From assembly GCF_020217465.1 (NCBI RefSeq), contig NZ_CP084115.1, forward strand, positions 186,001-250,000: a DNA stretch of 64,000 nt, in the 5' to 3' direction. The position numbers and the translations under genes were made by a program. Positions 20,014 through 29,263 of this stretch are shown here, one piece after another. This stretch comes from Cobetia amphilecti. Its GTDB lineage: Bacteria; Pseudomonadota; Gammaproteobacteria; Pseudomonadales; Halomonadaceae. Each line of letters opens with the position of its first letter. Positions within the stretch are counted from its first letter, which is position 1. The notes below the pieces were generated by a model that worked only from the letters and a program-made list of their open reading frames with translations, searched no databases and was not told where the DNA came from.

Positions 20014-21198
20014 ATGCCGTTTGCCCGCCGTCTTGAATCCGTCGCTGCCTTTCGCGTGATGACGCTGCTGGAAGCCGCCCAGGCACGCGAGGCCGCGGGC
20101 CATGACGTCATTCATCTGGAAGTGGGCGAGCCCGACTTCCCGACCCCCGCGCCGGTGATCGCCGCCGGGCAGGCGGCGCTGGCGGCCGGTCAGACGCGCT
20201 ACACCCCTGCCTGCGGCCTACCGGCCCTGCGCGAGGCCATCGCGGCAGACTATCAGCGCCGCCACGGCGTCACGGTGTCTCCCTCCCGTATCATCATCAC
20301 GCCCGGCGCCTCCGGTGCCTTGCTGCTGGCCACATTGCTGTACGCCGAACGTGGTGATAGCGTGTTGATGGCCGACCCGACCTACCCCTGCAATCGCCAC
20401 TTCATGGGCCTGGTGGATGCCCAGCTGGATGTGGTACCCGTCAACGCCGAGAGTGGCTGGCAGCTGACCGCCGAACTTGCCGATGATTTCTGGTGCGAGA
20501 ACACGCGGGCCGTGATGGTGGCATCGCCCTCCAATCCCACCGGACACGTGCTGTCGCCCGAGCAGTTGAAGGCGCTGGGCGAGCTGTGCCAGTCGCGTGA
20601 TGCGCACCTGCTGGTGGATGAGATCTATCAGGGGCTGACCTATGGCGTGCCTGCGCACACCGCACTGGCGGAGTGCCCCGACGCCTTCGTCATCAACAGC
20701 TTCTCGAAATACTTCGGCATGACGGGCTGGCGGCTGGGCTGGCTGGTGGCGCCGGAAGCCGCGGTCGAGCCCTTGTCACGCCTGGCGCAGAATGTCTTCC
20801 TGGCTGCCTCGACGCCTGCCCAGCATGCGGCGCTGGCGGCCTTCACGCCGGAATGCGAAGCAGAGCTCGAGCGGCGTCGGCAGGTACTCGAAGCCCGCCG
20901 TGGCGTGCTGCTGGCCGGGCTCGAACGCCTGGGGCTGGCGCCGTCGGTGCCGCCGCAGGGCGCCTTCTATGTCTGGCTGGATATCTCGCATCTGAGTGAT
21001 GACAGCGAGGCCTTCTGCCGCGCACTGCTGGAAGAAGAGAATGTCGCCATCACGCCGGGCACGGACTTCGCGCTGGCTGAAGGGCGTCGCCATGTGCGTA
21101 TCGCCTTCACCGCCGATGAGGCGCGTCTGCGCGAGGCCCTGGCCCGCATGGACCGCTTCCTTGAGCGGCGTGCCACTCAGGCGGGAGTGTCGGCTTGA
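20014..21198 (+). CDS. Pyridoxal phosphate-dependent aminotransferase, class I/II
   Basis: 394 aa, fold type I aminotransferase of the aspartate/branched type. The cofactor lysine is Lys232 in NSFSKYFGMTGWRLG. Asn174 (SPSNPTG) and Asp202 (VDEIYQ) complete the usual cofactor contacts, with HLEVGEPDFPTP near the N-terminus. The exact substrate cannot be read from the sequence. In Pseudomonas a similar gene stands next to sfsA and dksA, so the neighbourhood is old. The stop overlaps the sfsA ATG (TGATG). GAGGAG lies before the ATG. Confidence 0.92.
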   Translation: MPFARRLESVAAFRVMTLLEAAQAREAAGHDVIHLEVGEPDFPTPAPVIAAGQAALAAGQTRYTPACGLPALREAIAADYQRRHGVTVSPSRIIITPGASGALLLATLLYAERGDSVLMADPTYPCNRHFMGLVDAQLDVVPVNAESGWQLTAELADDFWCENTRAVMVASPSNPTGHVLSPEQLKALGELCQSRDAHLLVDEIYQGLTYGVPAHTALAECPDAFVINSFSKYFGMTGWRLGWLVAPEAAVEPLSRLAQNVFLAASTPAQHAALAAFTPECEAELERRRQVLEARRGVLLAGLERLGLAPSVPPQGAFYVWLDISHLSDDSEAFCRALLEEENVAITPGTDFALAEGRRHVRIAFTADEARLREALARMDRFLERRATQAGVSA

Positions 21199-22040
21199 TG
21201 GTGCTTGAGGGGCTGTATCGTGGTCGTCTGATCCGTCGCTACAAGCGCTTCTTCGCCGAGGTGGAGCTGCTCGAGGGTGAGCGGGCCGGTGAAGTGGTGA
21301 CGGCGCATTGCCCGAATACCGGCTCGATGCGCGCAGTATGCGTTGAAGGTTGTGAGGTATGGCTGTCGCCCTCCGATAACCCCAAGCGCAAGCTCGCCTG
21401 GACCTGGGAGCTGATTCGCCTGCCCCTGGACCCACCCGGCGCTGACGGCCGGCGTGAGGCCTTGGTGGCGGTGCATACCGGGCGTGCCAATGCCCATGTC
21501 GAGGCGGCGCTGCAGCAGGCCAGTGTGAGCGTGCTGCACGAAATGGGGCTCGCCGACTTTGCGCGCCTCAAGCGCGAGTCGCGTGTCGAGGTCCTGCTGC
21601 CGGGCAATGACATGCCGGAGCGCTCACGGCTCGATTTCCAGATGTGGCCGAAGAAGGAGGGCGCGGCCTCGATCTATCTGGAGGTCAAGCAACTGACGCT
21701 GCGTGAATCCGACGGTCACGGCTATTTCCCGGACTCGGTGAGCACGCGTGCCCAGCGTCATCTGGCCAGCCTCGCGGCGCTGGTCGCAGCAGGCCATCGC
21801 TGCGTGCTGGTGTTCTGCGTCGCCCATGACGGGATCGAGGATGTCGCACCGGCGGCGCATCTCGACCCGGTCTATGCGCAGGCCTTTGTCCAGGCGCAGG
21901 CCGCCGGTGTCGAGGTGCTGGCGCTGGGCATGCAGATCACGCTCGAGGAGTACCTTTCAGATGCGGGTCAGCCGCTGTGGCGAGCAAGGCTGGGTCTGAC
22001 GCACGCGCTGCCACTGCATGACACGCGCTTTGCTGGCTGA
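21198..22040 (+). CDS. sfsA: Sugar fermentation stimulation protein SfsA
   Basis: 280 aa. SfsA proteins have an OB-like N-terminus and a nuclease-like C-terminal domain; the name comes from an E. coli multicopy effect on maltose use and the biochemical role is not settled. Motifs seen: LIRRYKRFFAEVEL, CPNTGSMR, GRANAHVEAAL, SRLDFQM, YLEVKQLTLRE, FPDSVSTRAQRHL. It is longer than E. coli SfsA (234 aa) through several internal insertions. The ATG overlaps the preceding stop; a TTG one codon upstream is also possible. Confidence 0.92.
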   Translation: MVLEGLYRGRLIRRYKRFFAEVELLEGERAGEVVTAHCPNTGSMRAVCVEGCEVWLSPSDNPKRKLAWTWELIRLPLDPPGADGRREALVAVHTGRANAHVEAALQQASVSVLHEMGLADFARLKRESRVEVLLPGNDMPERSRLDFQMWPKKEGAASIYLEVKQLTLRESDGHGYFPDSVSTRAQRHLASLAALVAAGHRCVLVFCVAHDGIEDVAPAAHLDPVYAQAFVQAQAAGVEVLALGMQITLEEYLSDAGQPLWRARLGLTHALPLHDTRFAG

Positions 22041-22120
22041 TCAGGTCGCTGGCGCTCAGCCTGTCAGTCAGCGCTCGCCTCTCTCCATAATCTCTCTATC
22101 ATCTTTCTATCATTTCTCCC

Positions 22121-22525
22121 TCACTTCTCCACTGCTGCCTCCCATAGCAGCAGCTGTGCTGGTGAGGCGTCGTTGTGCACCCGCTCAACGTCCAGCGTGG
22201 TCAGGCGTTGGCCGACGCAGGGTCCGCTGATGCAGGTGCCGTGATGCGGTTCGAAACAGGCCTGATGGTGGTGGCAGAGAATCAAGCCGCCGGTCGCGTC
22301 CATGTAGGGATCGCCAGTCTCGTCTTCGGTCAGCATTCGGCTGCCCTGGTGCGGGCAGCGGTCGAGGAAGGCGCGCGGGCCGTCGGGCTGCATCACCAGC
22401 AAGGCCGGACGGCCATCATCGAGTGTCAGTGCCATGCTGCGGCCGATGGGCAGTGATGGCAGCGGCAGTCTCAAGCACAGCCTGGATGAGGGCCCTTGGG
22501 GGAGTGTTGGTGGCCTTTCGGACAT
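22121..22525 (-). CDS. Rieske [2Fe-2S] domain protein
   Basis: 134 aa if started at ATG 22525 (142 aa from 22549; neither has a good ribosome site). The two cluster-binding boxes are CPHQG and CHHHQACF, giving Cys-x-His and Cys-x2-His ligands. There is no membrane anchor and no oxygenase catalytic domain, so it resembles small Rieske ferredoxin-like proteins. Partners cannot be told from the context. It converges on sfsA across an 80-base pyrimidine-rich stretch (22070-22135) without a clear terminator. Confidence 0.82.
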   Translation of the reverse strand: MSERPPTLPQGPSSRLCLRLPLPSLPIGRSMALTLDDGRPALLVMQPDGPRAFLDRCPHQGSRMLTEDETGDPYMDATGGLILCHHHQACFEPHHGTCISGPCVGQRLTTLDVERVHNDASPAQLLLWEAAVEK

Positions 22526-22620
22526 GAGGGGGCTCGCATCGGGTATCATGGCAGCGTTGGCACGCTCTCTTGTGGTCTTTTACCGTGTCTTGCCGCTTCC
22601 TTCCATGCCGGGTCATCTTC

Positions 22621-23703
22621 ATGTCGCTATTTCGCCGCTCGATCACTTCCAGCTTCCGCTCCAGCAACGAATCCGAGACGCCTGAGCGCACGGCCGGGGT
22701 GAGCCGTCGCCAGTTGCTGGCCGGCATGGTTGCCTCGGCGGGCGGGCTTTCCGTACTGGGCACGGCACTGGCCAGCCCGCTCGCGCAGGCCGCTCAGCCG
22801 GCCAACGGGCCGTTGCCACCGCTGCCGGCCTGGCATGACCCCAAGGCGTCCCACCCGTTGCTGGGCAGCATACTGGTCGCGGAGGGCAATCGTCGTCTGT
22901 CGCCAGCGGCGCTGGTCGATTGGAGTCAGGCGCACTCGATGGTGCTGCTGGGCGAGCATCACGACAATCCGGACCATCACCAGCTGGAACGCTGGTTGAT
23001 CGATGCGCTGGTCGCGCGGCGTCAGTTGGGCGGTGTGGCGCTGGAGATGCTGGACACGACTCAGGATGCCGCCTTGTCGCTGGCCAATCGTACGTCGCTT
23101 GCGGTTGCGGGATTGCCGGATGACGAGCTTCAGCAGCTGCTGGCCTGGAATGCGCGCTGGCCCTTCACCGACTACGCCCCTCTGCTGCGCGGAGCGCTGG
23201 ACAGTGGTGCGCCACTGGCCTCTGCCAGCCTGTCGGCGGCACAGCTGGAGGCCAGCATGGCACCGGGACAGTCGCCGCTGGCACTGCCGGAAGCGGTGCT
23301 GCGTCTGCAGCGTGAGGCACTGGATGAAGGCCATTGCGGCCTACTGGGCGCAGAGCGCCTGGATGCGATGCTGCGTGCGCAGCTGGCACGTGATCAGCAG
23401 ATGGCAGAACGCCTGGAGGGCCTGGCGGCCGATGGCGCCACCAGCCTGCTGGTGTGTGGCTCCGGTCATGCCCGTCGCGATATCGGCGTGCCGCGCTGGC
23501 TGGACGGCAGCACGTTGTCCGTGGCGCTGATGCCGGTGGCCTGGGATGACGCGGGCCAGCCGCTGACACATCTCACCGATTATCTGCCGGAAAGCGCCGG
23601 TGCGGCGCCGGCCTATGACCTGGTGTGGTTCACGCCGGCGACGGCGCCAGTCGCGGATGCCTGTGAAGGCCTGCGTGAGACGATGCAGACGACCGTCAGC
23701 TAG
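22621..23703 (+). CDS. ChaN-like haem-binding family protein with Tat signal
   Basis: 360 aa. The N-terminus has a twin-arginine motif (SRRQLL, Arg29-Arg30), a hydrophobic stretch and an Ala-x-Ala type cleavage region near residue 57 (ASPLAQA). The mature part has the ChaN family signature GEHHDNPDHH (111-120), GVALEMLD and the late CGSGHARRDIGVP. ChaN of Campylobacter is a haem-binding lipoprotein; here no lipobox cysteine is present, so a soluble periplasmic form is inferred. The ATG at 22621 is taken as start; the frame upstream adds an unrelated segment. Confidence 0.85.
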   Translation: MSLFRRSITSSFRSSNESETPERTAGVSRRQLLAGMVASAGGLSVLGTALASPLAQAAQPANGPLPPLPAWHDPKASHPLLGSILVAEGNRRLSPAALVDWSQAHSMVLLGEHHDNPDHHQLERWLIDALVARRQLGGVALEMLDTTQDAALSLANRTSLAVAGLPDDELQQLLAWNARWPFTDYAPLLRGALDSGAPLASASLSAAQLEASMAPGQSPLALPEAVLRLQREALDEGHCGLLGAERLDAMLRAQLARDQQMAERLEGLAADGATSLLVCGSGHARRDIGVPRWLDGSTLSVALMPVAWDDAGQPLTHLTDYLPESAGAAPAYDLVWFTPATAPVADACEGLRETMQTTVS

Positions 23704-23759
23704 CGGCCAGTCAGCGCCTGGAAGTCAGCTACACAACAGCGGCCTGAATTGCCGGCATG

Positions 23760-23790
23760 AAAAAAGGCACCTCTCGGAGGTGCCTTTTTC
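23760..23790. terminator. Bidirectional terminator after the chaN-like gene
   Basis: AAAAAAGGCACCTC, 3-base loop, GAGGTGCCTTTTT. It has A's on one side and T's on the other and serves the chaN-like gene and the convergent thioesterase gene. Confidence 0.9.
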
Positions 23791-23831
23791 GTTGGTGCGA
23801 CCTGCGTGGCGCAACCTGAACAGTGACGCGA

Positions 23832-24335
23832 TCAGGCGTTCTTGAGATCCGACGCGCTGTCGGCACGCCGACGCGGTGCCTTCTGCGGCGTTTCGTCTTT
23901 GTGACTGTCGTTGTGGCTGTCGTTATGGCTATCGTTGCTGCCAGCCTGCTCACGGAAGCGGTCTTCGATATAGGTGATGCGCGTGCGGCCGTGGGGCACC
24001 GGCTTGAAGTCGGCATCGACGCTGACCAGCACGATGCGGTCGATGGTCAGGATGCGCTCGCGGGTGATCTTGTTGCGGATCTCGACGCATAGCGAGATCG
24101 AGGTGCGACCGAAGGCGCTGGCGGTGATGCCCAGTTCGATGATGTCGCCCTGACGCGCGCTGGAGACGAAGTTGATCTCCGACATGAACTTGGTGACCAC
24201 GCGCGAGGTGCCCAGTTGGACGATGGCGTAGATGGCCGCTTCTTCATCGATCCAAGCCAGCAGGCGTCCACCGAACAGGGTGCCGTTGGGGTTGAGATCT
24301 TCAGGCTTGACCCACTTGCGGGTATGGAAGTTCAT
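23832..24335 (-). CDS. Acyl-CoA thioesterase, hot-dog fold (YciA/BACH type)
   Basis: 167 aa. Hydrolyses acyl-CoA esters. The hot-dog signature NPNGTLFGGRLLAWIDEEAA contains the usual Asn, Gly-Gly and Asp residues, followed by SEINFVSSARQGDIIELG. The C-terminus carries three NDSH repeats and a basic tail, not part of the family core. ATG 24335 has AGGAGAG upstream. Single gene between two terminators. Confidence 0.9.
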   Translation of the reverse strand: MNFHTRKWVKPEDLNPNGTLFGGRLLAWIDEEAAIYAIVQLGTSRVVTKFMSEINFVSSARQGDIIELGITASAFGRTSISLCVEIRNKITRERILTIDRIVLVSVDADFKPVPHGRTRITYIEDRFREQAGSNDSHNDSHNDSHKDETPQKAPRRRADSASDLKNA

Positions 24336-24499
24336 GCACTCTCTCCTCGGGATGCCGGCGCACCTCACCGGAAGTGCGTGCCGTGATCCTCAGCTGCGTT
24401 TACCCCGAAAGTATATAGACTTTAGTTGCGACTGTCTGTGCATGGCCCGGATAGCGCAGCGCTATCGCGGCGCGGAAGAATTGCTGGCGTCATGACGCG

Positions 24500-24533
24500 A
24501 AACGGCCGACAGGAGTGTCCTGTCGGCCGTTTT
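24500..24533 (-). terminator. Terminator after metW
   Basis: A 14-bp perfect stem AACGGCCGACAGGA/TCCTGTCGGCCGTT with a 3-base loop, 50 bases after the metW stop. T's are short on both sides. Confidence 0.75.
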
Positions 24534-24584
24534 CTTGCGGTGCCTGGCGCTTGGTCTGTGGCGACTGCTGTAGGGTGCCTGAAC

Positions 24585-25199
24585 TCAGCGCTGGTCGGGC
24601 GGGCAGTTGTCGCGACAGACGCGGAAGATGGCCACTTCCCCGAACAGGTTCGGCCACCAGGTCGCCGCCGGGTGTGGCTCGTGATCGCCATTGCCGACCG
24701 CGCGATCGATGATCTTGAGGCCCTGGGCGCGACACAGGCGCTCGAAGTCCGCGAAGGTCGACAGGTGGATGTTCGGCGTGTCGTACCAGGCGTGAGGCAG
24801 CGACTTGGAGACCGGCATGCGCCCCTTGAGACCAAGGTGCAGGCGGTGACGCCAGTAGGCGAAGTTGGGGAAGGTGATGATGGCCTCACGCGAGACGCGC
24901 ATCATCTCCTCCAGCGCACGGTCCGGGCGACGCAGTACCTGCAATGCCTGGGACATCACCACGCGATCGAAGGTGTCATCGGCGAAGTTGGCCAGGCCAT
25001 CATCGACATTCTGCTCGATGACGTTCACGCCACGTGCGACACAGGCACTGATGTTGTCTGGGTCGATCTCAAGGCCATAGCCGAAGACCTGCTTGGTCTC
25101 CTTGAGGGAGGCCAGCAGGGTGCCGTCACCGCAGGCGAGGTCCAGCACGCGCGCGCCTTCGGGAATCCAGTCATGAATCTGGGCGAGGTCGTTACGCAT
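24585..25199 (-). CDS. metW: Methionine biosynthesis protein MetW
   Basis: 204 aa, SAM-dependent methyltransferase fold ([15 protein letters not shown] is motif I). MetW is encoded with MetX in many Proteobacteria and is needed for methionine synthesis; it is thought to act together with MetX. Family segments [36 protein letters not shown] and [10 protein letters not shown] are present. The ATG at 25199 lies within the metX end (8-base overlap) with AAGGAG upstream, so the two are translationally coupled. Confidence 0.94.
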   Translation of the reverse strand: MRNDLAQIHDWIPEGARVLDLACGDGTLLASLKETKQVFGYGLEIDPDNISACVARGVNVIEQNVDDGLANFADDTFDRVVMSQALQVLRRPDRALEEMMRVSREAIITFPNFAYWRHRLHLGLKGRMPVSKSLPHAWYDTPNIHLSTFADFERLCRAQGLKIIDRAVGNGDHEPHPAATWWPNLFGEVAIFRVCRDNCPPDQR

Positions 25200-26385
25200 G
25201 GCTGGTCTCCTTGGTGCTCGGCTTTTGCGTGGCTTGCGCGCCACAGGCGTGGTCGTAAGCGCGAGTCAGGAAGTTGCCCAGTACCGTCTCGTAGCGTTCG
25301 CCCGGCAGCAGGAAGGCATCATGGCCGTGCGGCGAGTCGATGTTGGCGTAGCTGACCGACTTGCCGGCATGGATCATGGCATTGACCAGCTCGCGAGAGC
25401 GTGACGGCGCGAAGCGCCAGTCGGTGGTGAAGCTGACTACCAGTACCGGGCAGCTGATCGGCGCCATGGCCGCGGACAGGTCATCGCCTGCCGTGGCGGC
25501 AGGATCGAAGTAGTCGAGCGCCTTGGTCATCAGCAGGTAGGTATTGGCATCGAAGGCGGTGGAGAAGGTGTCGCCCTGGTGGCGCAGATAGCTCTCGACC
25601 TGGAAGTCGACGTCGTAACCGAAGTTGAGGCGGTCCTGACGCAGGTCGCGCCCGAACTTGGTGCCCATCGAGTGCTCGGAAAGATAGGTGATGTGACCGA
25701 CCATGCGCGCCAGCTTGAGGCCGCGCTTGGGCACGGCATCGACACGCGAGTACCAGCCGTCATGGAATTCCGGGTCAGAGCGAATCGCCTGACGCGCGAC
25801 TTCATTGAAGGCGATGTTCTGCGCCGAGAGTTTCGGCGTGCAGGCGATGATGGCGACGTGACCGACGCGATCAGGGTGGTCCATCACCCACTGCAGCGCC
25901 TGCATGCCACCCAGCGAGCCGCCGACCACCGCCGCGAAGCGGGTGATGCCGAGAGACTCGGCGAGGCGCTTCTGGCTCTCGACCCAGTCAGGCACGGTCA
26001 CCAATGGGAAGTCAGGCCCCCATTGCTCGCCCGTTTCCGGGTTGATCGAGGTCGGGCCGGTGCTGCCGTGGCAGCCGCCGATGTTGTTCAGCGCGATGAC
26101 GAAGAAGCGCGAGGTATCAATGGGCTTGCCGGGGCCGATGTAGTCGTCCCACCAGCCAGGCTTGCGGTCGCTCATGGCGTGATAGCCGGCCGCATGATGG
26201 TGGCCGGTGAGGGCATGACAGATCAGGATGGCGTTGCTGGCGTCCGCGTTCAGCTCGCCGTAGGTCTCGTAGACCAGCGAGTACTGCTCGAGGCGTCTGC
26301 CGCAGGCCAGCTCCAGCGGGGTATCGAAGTGGGCAGTCTGGGGCGTGACGAGACCGACCGAATCCGGGGGCAGGGAATCAGGCAT
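25192..26385 (-). CDS. metX: Homoserine O-acyltransferase MetX
   Basis: 397 aa, alpha/beta-hydrolase fold. It acylates homoserine, the first step to methionine. The nucleophile is Ser157 in [10 protein letters not shown]; the late Asp and His lie in [10 protein letters not shown] and [12 protein letters not shown]. Gammaproteobacterial MetX enzymes often use succinyl-CoA rather than acetyl-CoA, and the donor cannot be decided here. The start at 26385 ([13 protein letters not shown]) matches Pseudomonas MetX; ATGs 8 codons upstream are possible. Confidence 0.94.
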   Translation of the reverse strand: MPDSLPPDSVGLVTPQTAHFDTPLELACGRRLEQYSLVYETYGELNADASNAILICHALTGHHHAAGYHAMSDRKPGWWDDYIGPGKPIDTSRFFVIALNNIGGCHGSTGPTSINPETGEQWGPDFPLVTVPDWVESQKRLAESLGITRFAAVVGGSLGGMQALQWVMDHPDRVGHVAIIACTPKLSAQNIAFNEVARQAIRSDPEFHDGWYSRVDAVPKRGLKLARMVGHITYLSEHSMGTKFGRDLRQDRLNFGYDVDFQVESYLRHQGDTFSTAFDANTYLLMTKALDYFDPAATAGDDLSAAMAPISCPVLVVSFTTDWRFAPSRSRELVNAMIHAGKSVSYANIDSPHGHDAFLLPGERYETVLGNFLTRAYDHACGAQATQKPSTKETSHA

Positions 26386-26563
26386 CGTGGTGAAGGTTTC
26401 CAGCATCATGTCCAGCAGAGTGTTCGGGGCAAGGCCCGTGTCCGGGGCGCGAAGCCGCGGTGATGCGCCTTGTGGGCGTCTCGTGCACCGTGGTTCTGGC
26501 TTCGGCCGAGGGCTCACTCTAGCACAGCGTGCGCACGCGTGATCCAGTGAGACGCGATGCAAG

Positions 26564-26595
26564 AGCGCCCGCCACGGGAGTGCGTGGCGGGCGCT
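26564..26595 (-). terminator. Possible terminator hairpin between yggT and metX
   Basis: A 13-bp perfect stem AGCGCCCGCCACG/CGTGGCGGGCGCT with a 6-base loop, in the 268-base gap between yggT and metX. There is no T-run, so termination is uncertain. Confidence 0.5.
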
Positions 26596-26653
26596 GATCT
26601 CGTCGGCCTGTGCCTGGGCGCGTGCAAGCCAACCCTGCTGGCGGAGCGCCGGC

Positions 26654-27235
26654 TTAACTGAAGGCGCTGCGCAGCATACCCAGTGACGGCAGGGTCTGGT
26701 TGATCAGGCTGCCGACCAGGTTGAGCGCGATGAACACGAAGATCGGAGACAGGTCGAGCATGCCGATCGACGGAATCACCTTGCGCACCGGCTTCATGAT
26801 CGGATCGACCAGCTGGTGGACCAGGATGGCGCCCGGGTGGTTGGCCTGCGGTGCGACCCACGACAGGATGATCATCGCGATCAGGGCGAAGAAGTAGATG
26901 TTGATGATGCTGTCGAGAATGGTGCCCAGCGCCGTCAGCGCGATGAAGCCGACCGGCAGCATGCCGCCACCGAACAGGGCGCCGATCGCGACCAGTACCA
27001 GACTGACGACGATGAAGGCCGCGGCCAGGGTGGCGATGTCGAAGCGACCCAGCGGGCGCAGGATGCCCTGCAACGGGGCCACCAGCGGGTTGGTCGCCTT
27101 GACCACTGACTGGGTGACCGGGTTGTAGAAGTCCGCGCGGGACAGCTGCAGCAGGAAGCGCAGCATCAGGATGTAGACAAACAGTTGCAGCAGGATGGTG
27201 ACCAGCTGAAGTCCGATATTACCCATAGCACCCAT
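26654..27235 (-). CDS. yggT: YggT family membrane protein
   Basis: 193 aa with two YggT repeats, each a pair of membrane helices (about 6-30, 70-115, 115-140 and 165-190). Motifs [60 protein letters not shown] split across the two halves are typical. The function is not established; links to K+ or osmotic homeostasis have been reported for E. coli YggT. ATG 27235 has TAAGGA upstream. It follows yggS-proC as usual. Confidence 0.92.
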   Translation of the reverse strand: MGAMGNIGLQLVTILLQLFVYILMLRFLLQLSRADFYNPVTQSVVKATNPLVAPLQGILRPLGRFDIATLAAAFIVVSLVLVAIGALFGGGMLPVGFIALTALGTILDSIINIYFFALIAMIILSWVAPQANHPGAILVHQLVDPIMKPVRKVIPSIGMLDLSPIFVFIALNLVGSLINQTLPSLGMLRSAFS

Positions 27236-27384
27236 GGGGCTTTCCTTAAGACGGTGAGAAGTGGGCGCGCGATAGTGCACGCGTCATGCCGCTAGCATGC
27301 CAACAACAGATGAACAGCGCATGATGGCCTGTTGTGACCCGGGCTGCCAGCGGCCTGCAGGAGTTGTCAGTGGGGCAGAGGCTG

Positions 27385-28227
27385 TCAGCGATCCAGCTCG
27401 CGGGCAAGCTCGGCGGCGCGCACGCTGGAGGCCTTGGCGGCGCGCTCGACGATATCGCGCAGGCCATCCTCCTCGAAGCTGTTGATGGCGCGCTCCGTGG
27501 TGCCGTTCGGCGAGCACACGCGGCGGCGCAGCTCGGCAGGCTCATGCTCGCTGGAGAAGGCCATCTCGGCGGCACCGCGGGCGGTCTGGATCGCCAGGCG
27601 GCGCGCGGTCTCGGCGTTCAGTCCCAGCTCGATGCCTGCCGCTTCGAGTGACTCGATGAACAGGAAGAAGTAGGCCGGGCCGGAACCGGAAATGCCGGTG
27701 ACGGCTTCCAGCAGGCCTTCTTCCTCGACCCACTCGACGATACCGACCGCGGTCAGCATCTCATCCATCAAGCCGCGTTGCTCCTCCGTCACCTGCGCGG
27801 TGGCATAGAGGCCGCTGGCACCGACACCGACCAGTGACGGTGTGTTGGGCATGCAGCGGATGATGGCGAGGTCGCCGCCCAGCCAGCGCTCGAGGCTGTC
27901 GCAGGTGATGCCGGCCGCGACCGAGACGATCAGCGGCTTGCGGTTCTGCACCGCAGGGGTCAGCGCCTGGCAGACGTCATGCATCATCTGCGGCTTGACG
28001 CCCAGCACCACCACATCGGCTTGCGAGACGGCGTAGGCGTTGTCCTGGGTCGTGCTCACGCCGTAGCGTTGCTCGAGGGCATCGAGTGTCTCGCGCGAGC
28101 GAGCCGTGGCGATGATGCGGTCCGCGGGATAGCCGGCATCGACCATGCCGCCGAAGATGGCACTGGCCATGTTGCCGGCGCCGATGAAGGCGATGGTGCG
28201 CGGTGTAGCGGTGCTCTGGTGCGTCAT
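27385..28227 (-). CDS. proC: Pyrroline-5-carboxylate reductase ProC
   Basis: 280 aa. Last step of proline synthesis, NAD(P)H-dependent. The Rossmann motif FIGAGNMASAIFGGM is at the N-terminus, followed by VVLGVKPQ, IVSVAAGI, RCMPNTPSLVG and the C-terminal GISGSGPAYFFLFIESL substrate site. ATG 28227 has CAGGAG upstream. Between yggS and yggT. Confidence 0.96.
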   Translation of the reverse strand: MTHQSTATPRTIAFIGAGNMASAIFGGMVDAGYPADRIIATARSRETLDALEQRYGVSTTQDNAYAVSQADVVVLGVKPQMMHDVCQALTPAVQNRKPLIVSVAAGITCDSLERWLGGDLAIIRCMPNTPSLVGVGASGLYATAQVTEEQRGLMDEMLTAVGIVEWVEEEGLLEAVTGISGSGPAYFFLFIESLEAAGIELGLNAETARRLAIQTARGAAEMAFSSEHEPAELRRRVCSPNGTTERAINSFEEDGLRDIVERAAKASSVRAAELARELDR

Positions 28228-28315
28228 GCGGTGCTCCTGATCATTCAGTGGGAGGGCTGGAGGCAAGCTCGAGAGCCTTGCGTGAGCGTTGGGCTTGCAT
28301 CAGCGAGCGCTGGAT

Positions 28316-29068
28316 TCAGTGGACGTGGGAATAGTCACGTGCGCCGAAGATGGCAGTGCCGAGGCGTACCAGTGTCGCACCTTCGGCGACGGCGGCCTCA
28401 AGATCCGCGCTCATGCCCATCGAGAGCGTATCGAGCCGGGCCTGCGGGTAGCTGGCGGCGGGGAAGCGCGCCTGCAGTTGTTCCAGCAGCTCGCGCAGCT
28501 GGCGGAAGGGCGCACGGCGCTCGGTCTCACTGGCATCGGCGGCGCAGGGGGCAGGAATCGCCATCAGGCCGCGCAGGCGCAGTCCGGGCAGCGCGATCAC
28601 CGTCTCGGCCAGCGCCAGCAGTTCCTGCGGTGCCACGCCAGCCTTGGAGGCTTCGCCGGAGATATTGACCTGCAGGCAGACATCGAGCGCGCCAAGCTCA
28701 TCGGGGCGCTGCTCACTCAGGCGGCGTGCGATCTTCTCGCGTTCCACGGTATGCACCCAGGTGAAGTGCTCGGCAATGGCGCGCGTCTTGTTGGACTGGA
28801 TGGGGCCGATGAAATGCCATTCGATATCGGTGAGGTCCGACAGCGCCTGCTGCTTGTCCAGCGCTTCCTGCAGGTAGTTCTCGCCGAAGGCCCGCTGGCC
28901 GGATTGCCAGGCTGCGCGCACCAGCGTGGCGGGTTTGGTCTTGCTGACGGCCAGCACCTGCGCCGAATCAGCGTTGCGTTTACTTGTCTGCAATGCCTTT
29001 TCCAGCCGCGCGCGGGCCTCTAGGATACACTGGGTAACACAAGCTTCGTCGTCGGGGACTGCGGTCAT
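28316..29068 (-). CDS. yggS: Pyridoxal phosphate homeostasis protein (YggS/PLPBP)
   Basis: 250 aa. A TIM-barrel PLP-binding protein without known enzyme activity that keeps PLP and amino-acid levels balanced. The PLP lysine lies in LAVSKTKP; other motifs are FGENYLQEALDK, WHFIGPIQSNK, QVNISGEASKAG, LSMGMSADLEAA and RLGTAIFGARD. It is divergent from pilT, the usual arrangement in Pseudomonas relatives. Confidence 0.95.
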   Translation of the reverse strand: MTAVPDDEACVTQCILEARARLEKALQTSKRNADSAQVLAVSKTKPATLVRAAWQSGQRAFGENYLQEALDKQQALSDLTDIEWHFIGPIQSNKTRAIAEHFTWVHTVEREKIARRLSEQRPDELGALDVCLQVNISGEASKAGVAPQELLALAETVIALPGLRLRGLMAIPAPCAADASETERRAPFRQLRELLEQLQARFPAASYPQARLDTLSMGMSADLEAAVAEGATLVRLGTAIFGARDYSHVH

Positions 29069-29263
29069 GCGGCTCGGCTCCAGAATTTGCGGAACAACCT
29101 GGCGATGGCTGGCACGGTATCAGGCGTGTCATCAATAGCATGAGCGTGACAGGCCTGGTGACATGGTGCCCATCGCACTATCTACTGAAGAGCCACTTCA
29201 CACTTTCACCAGAGTACACAAGACTCGTTGGTACAAGAGCTTCGGTCTTCGCGAGGGAACTGC

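Noticed and set aside
29100..29130. Sigma-54 promoter before pilT (TGGCACGGTATCAGGC)
   Set aside because: The GG to GC spacing is 11, one base too long.
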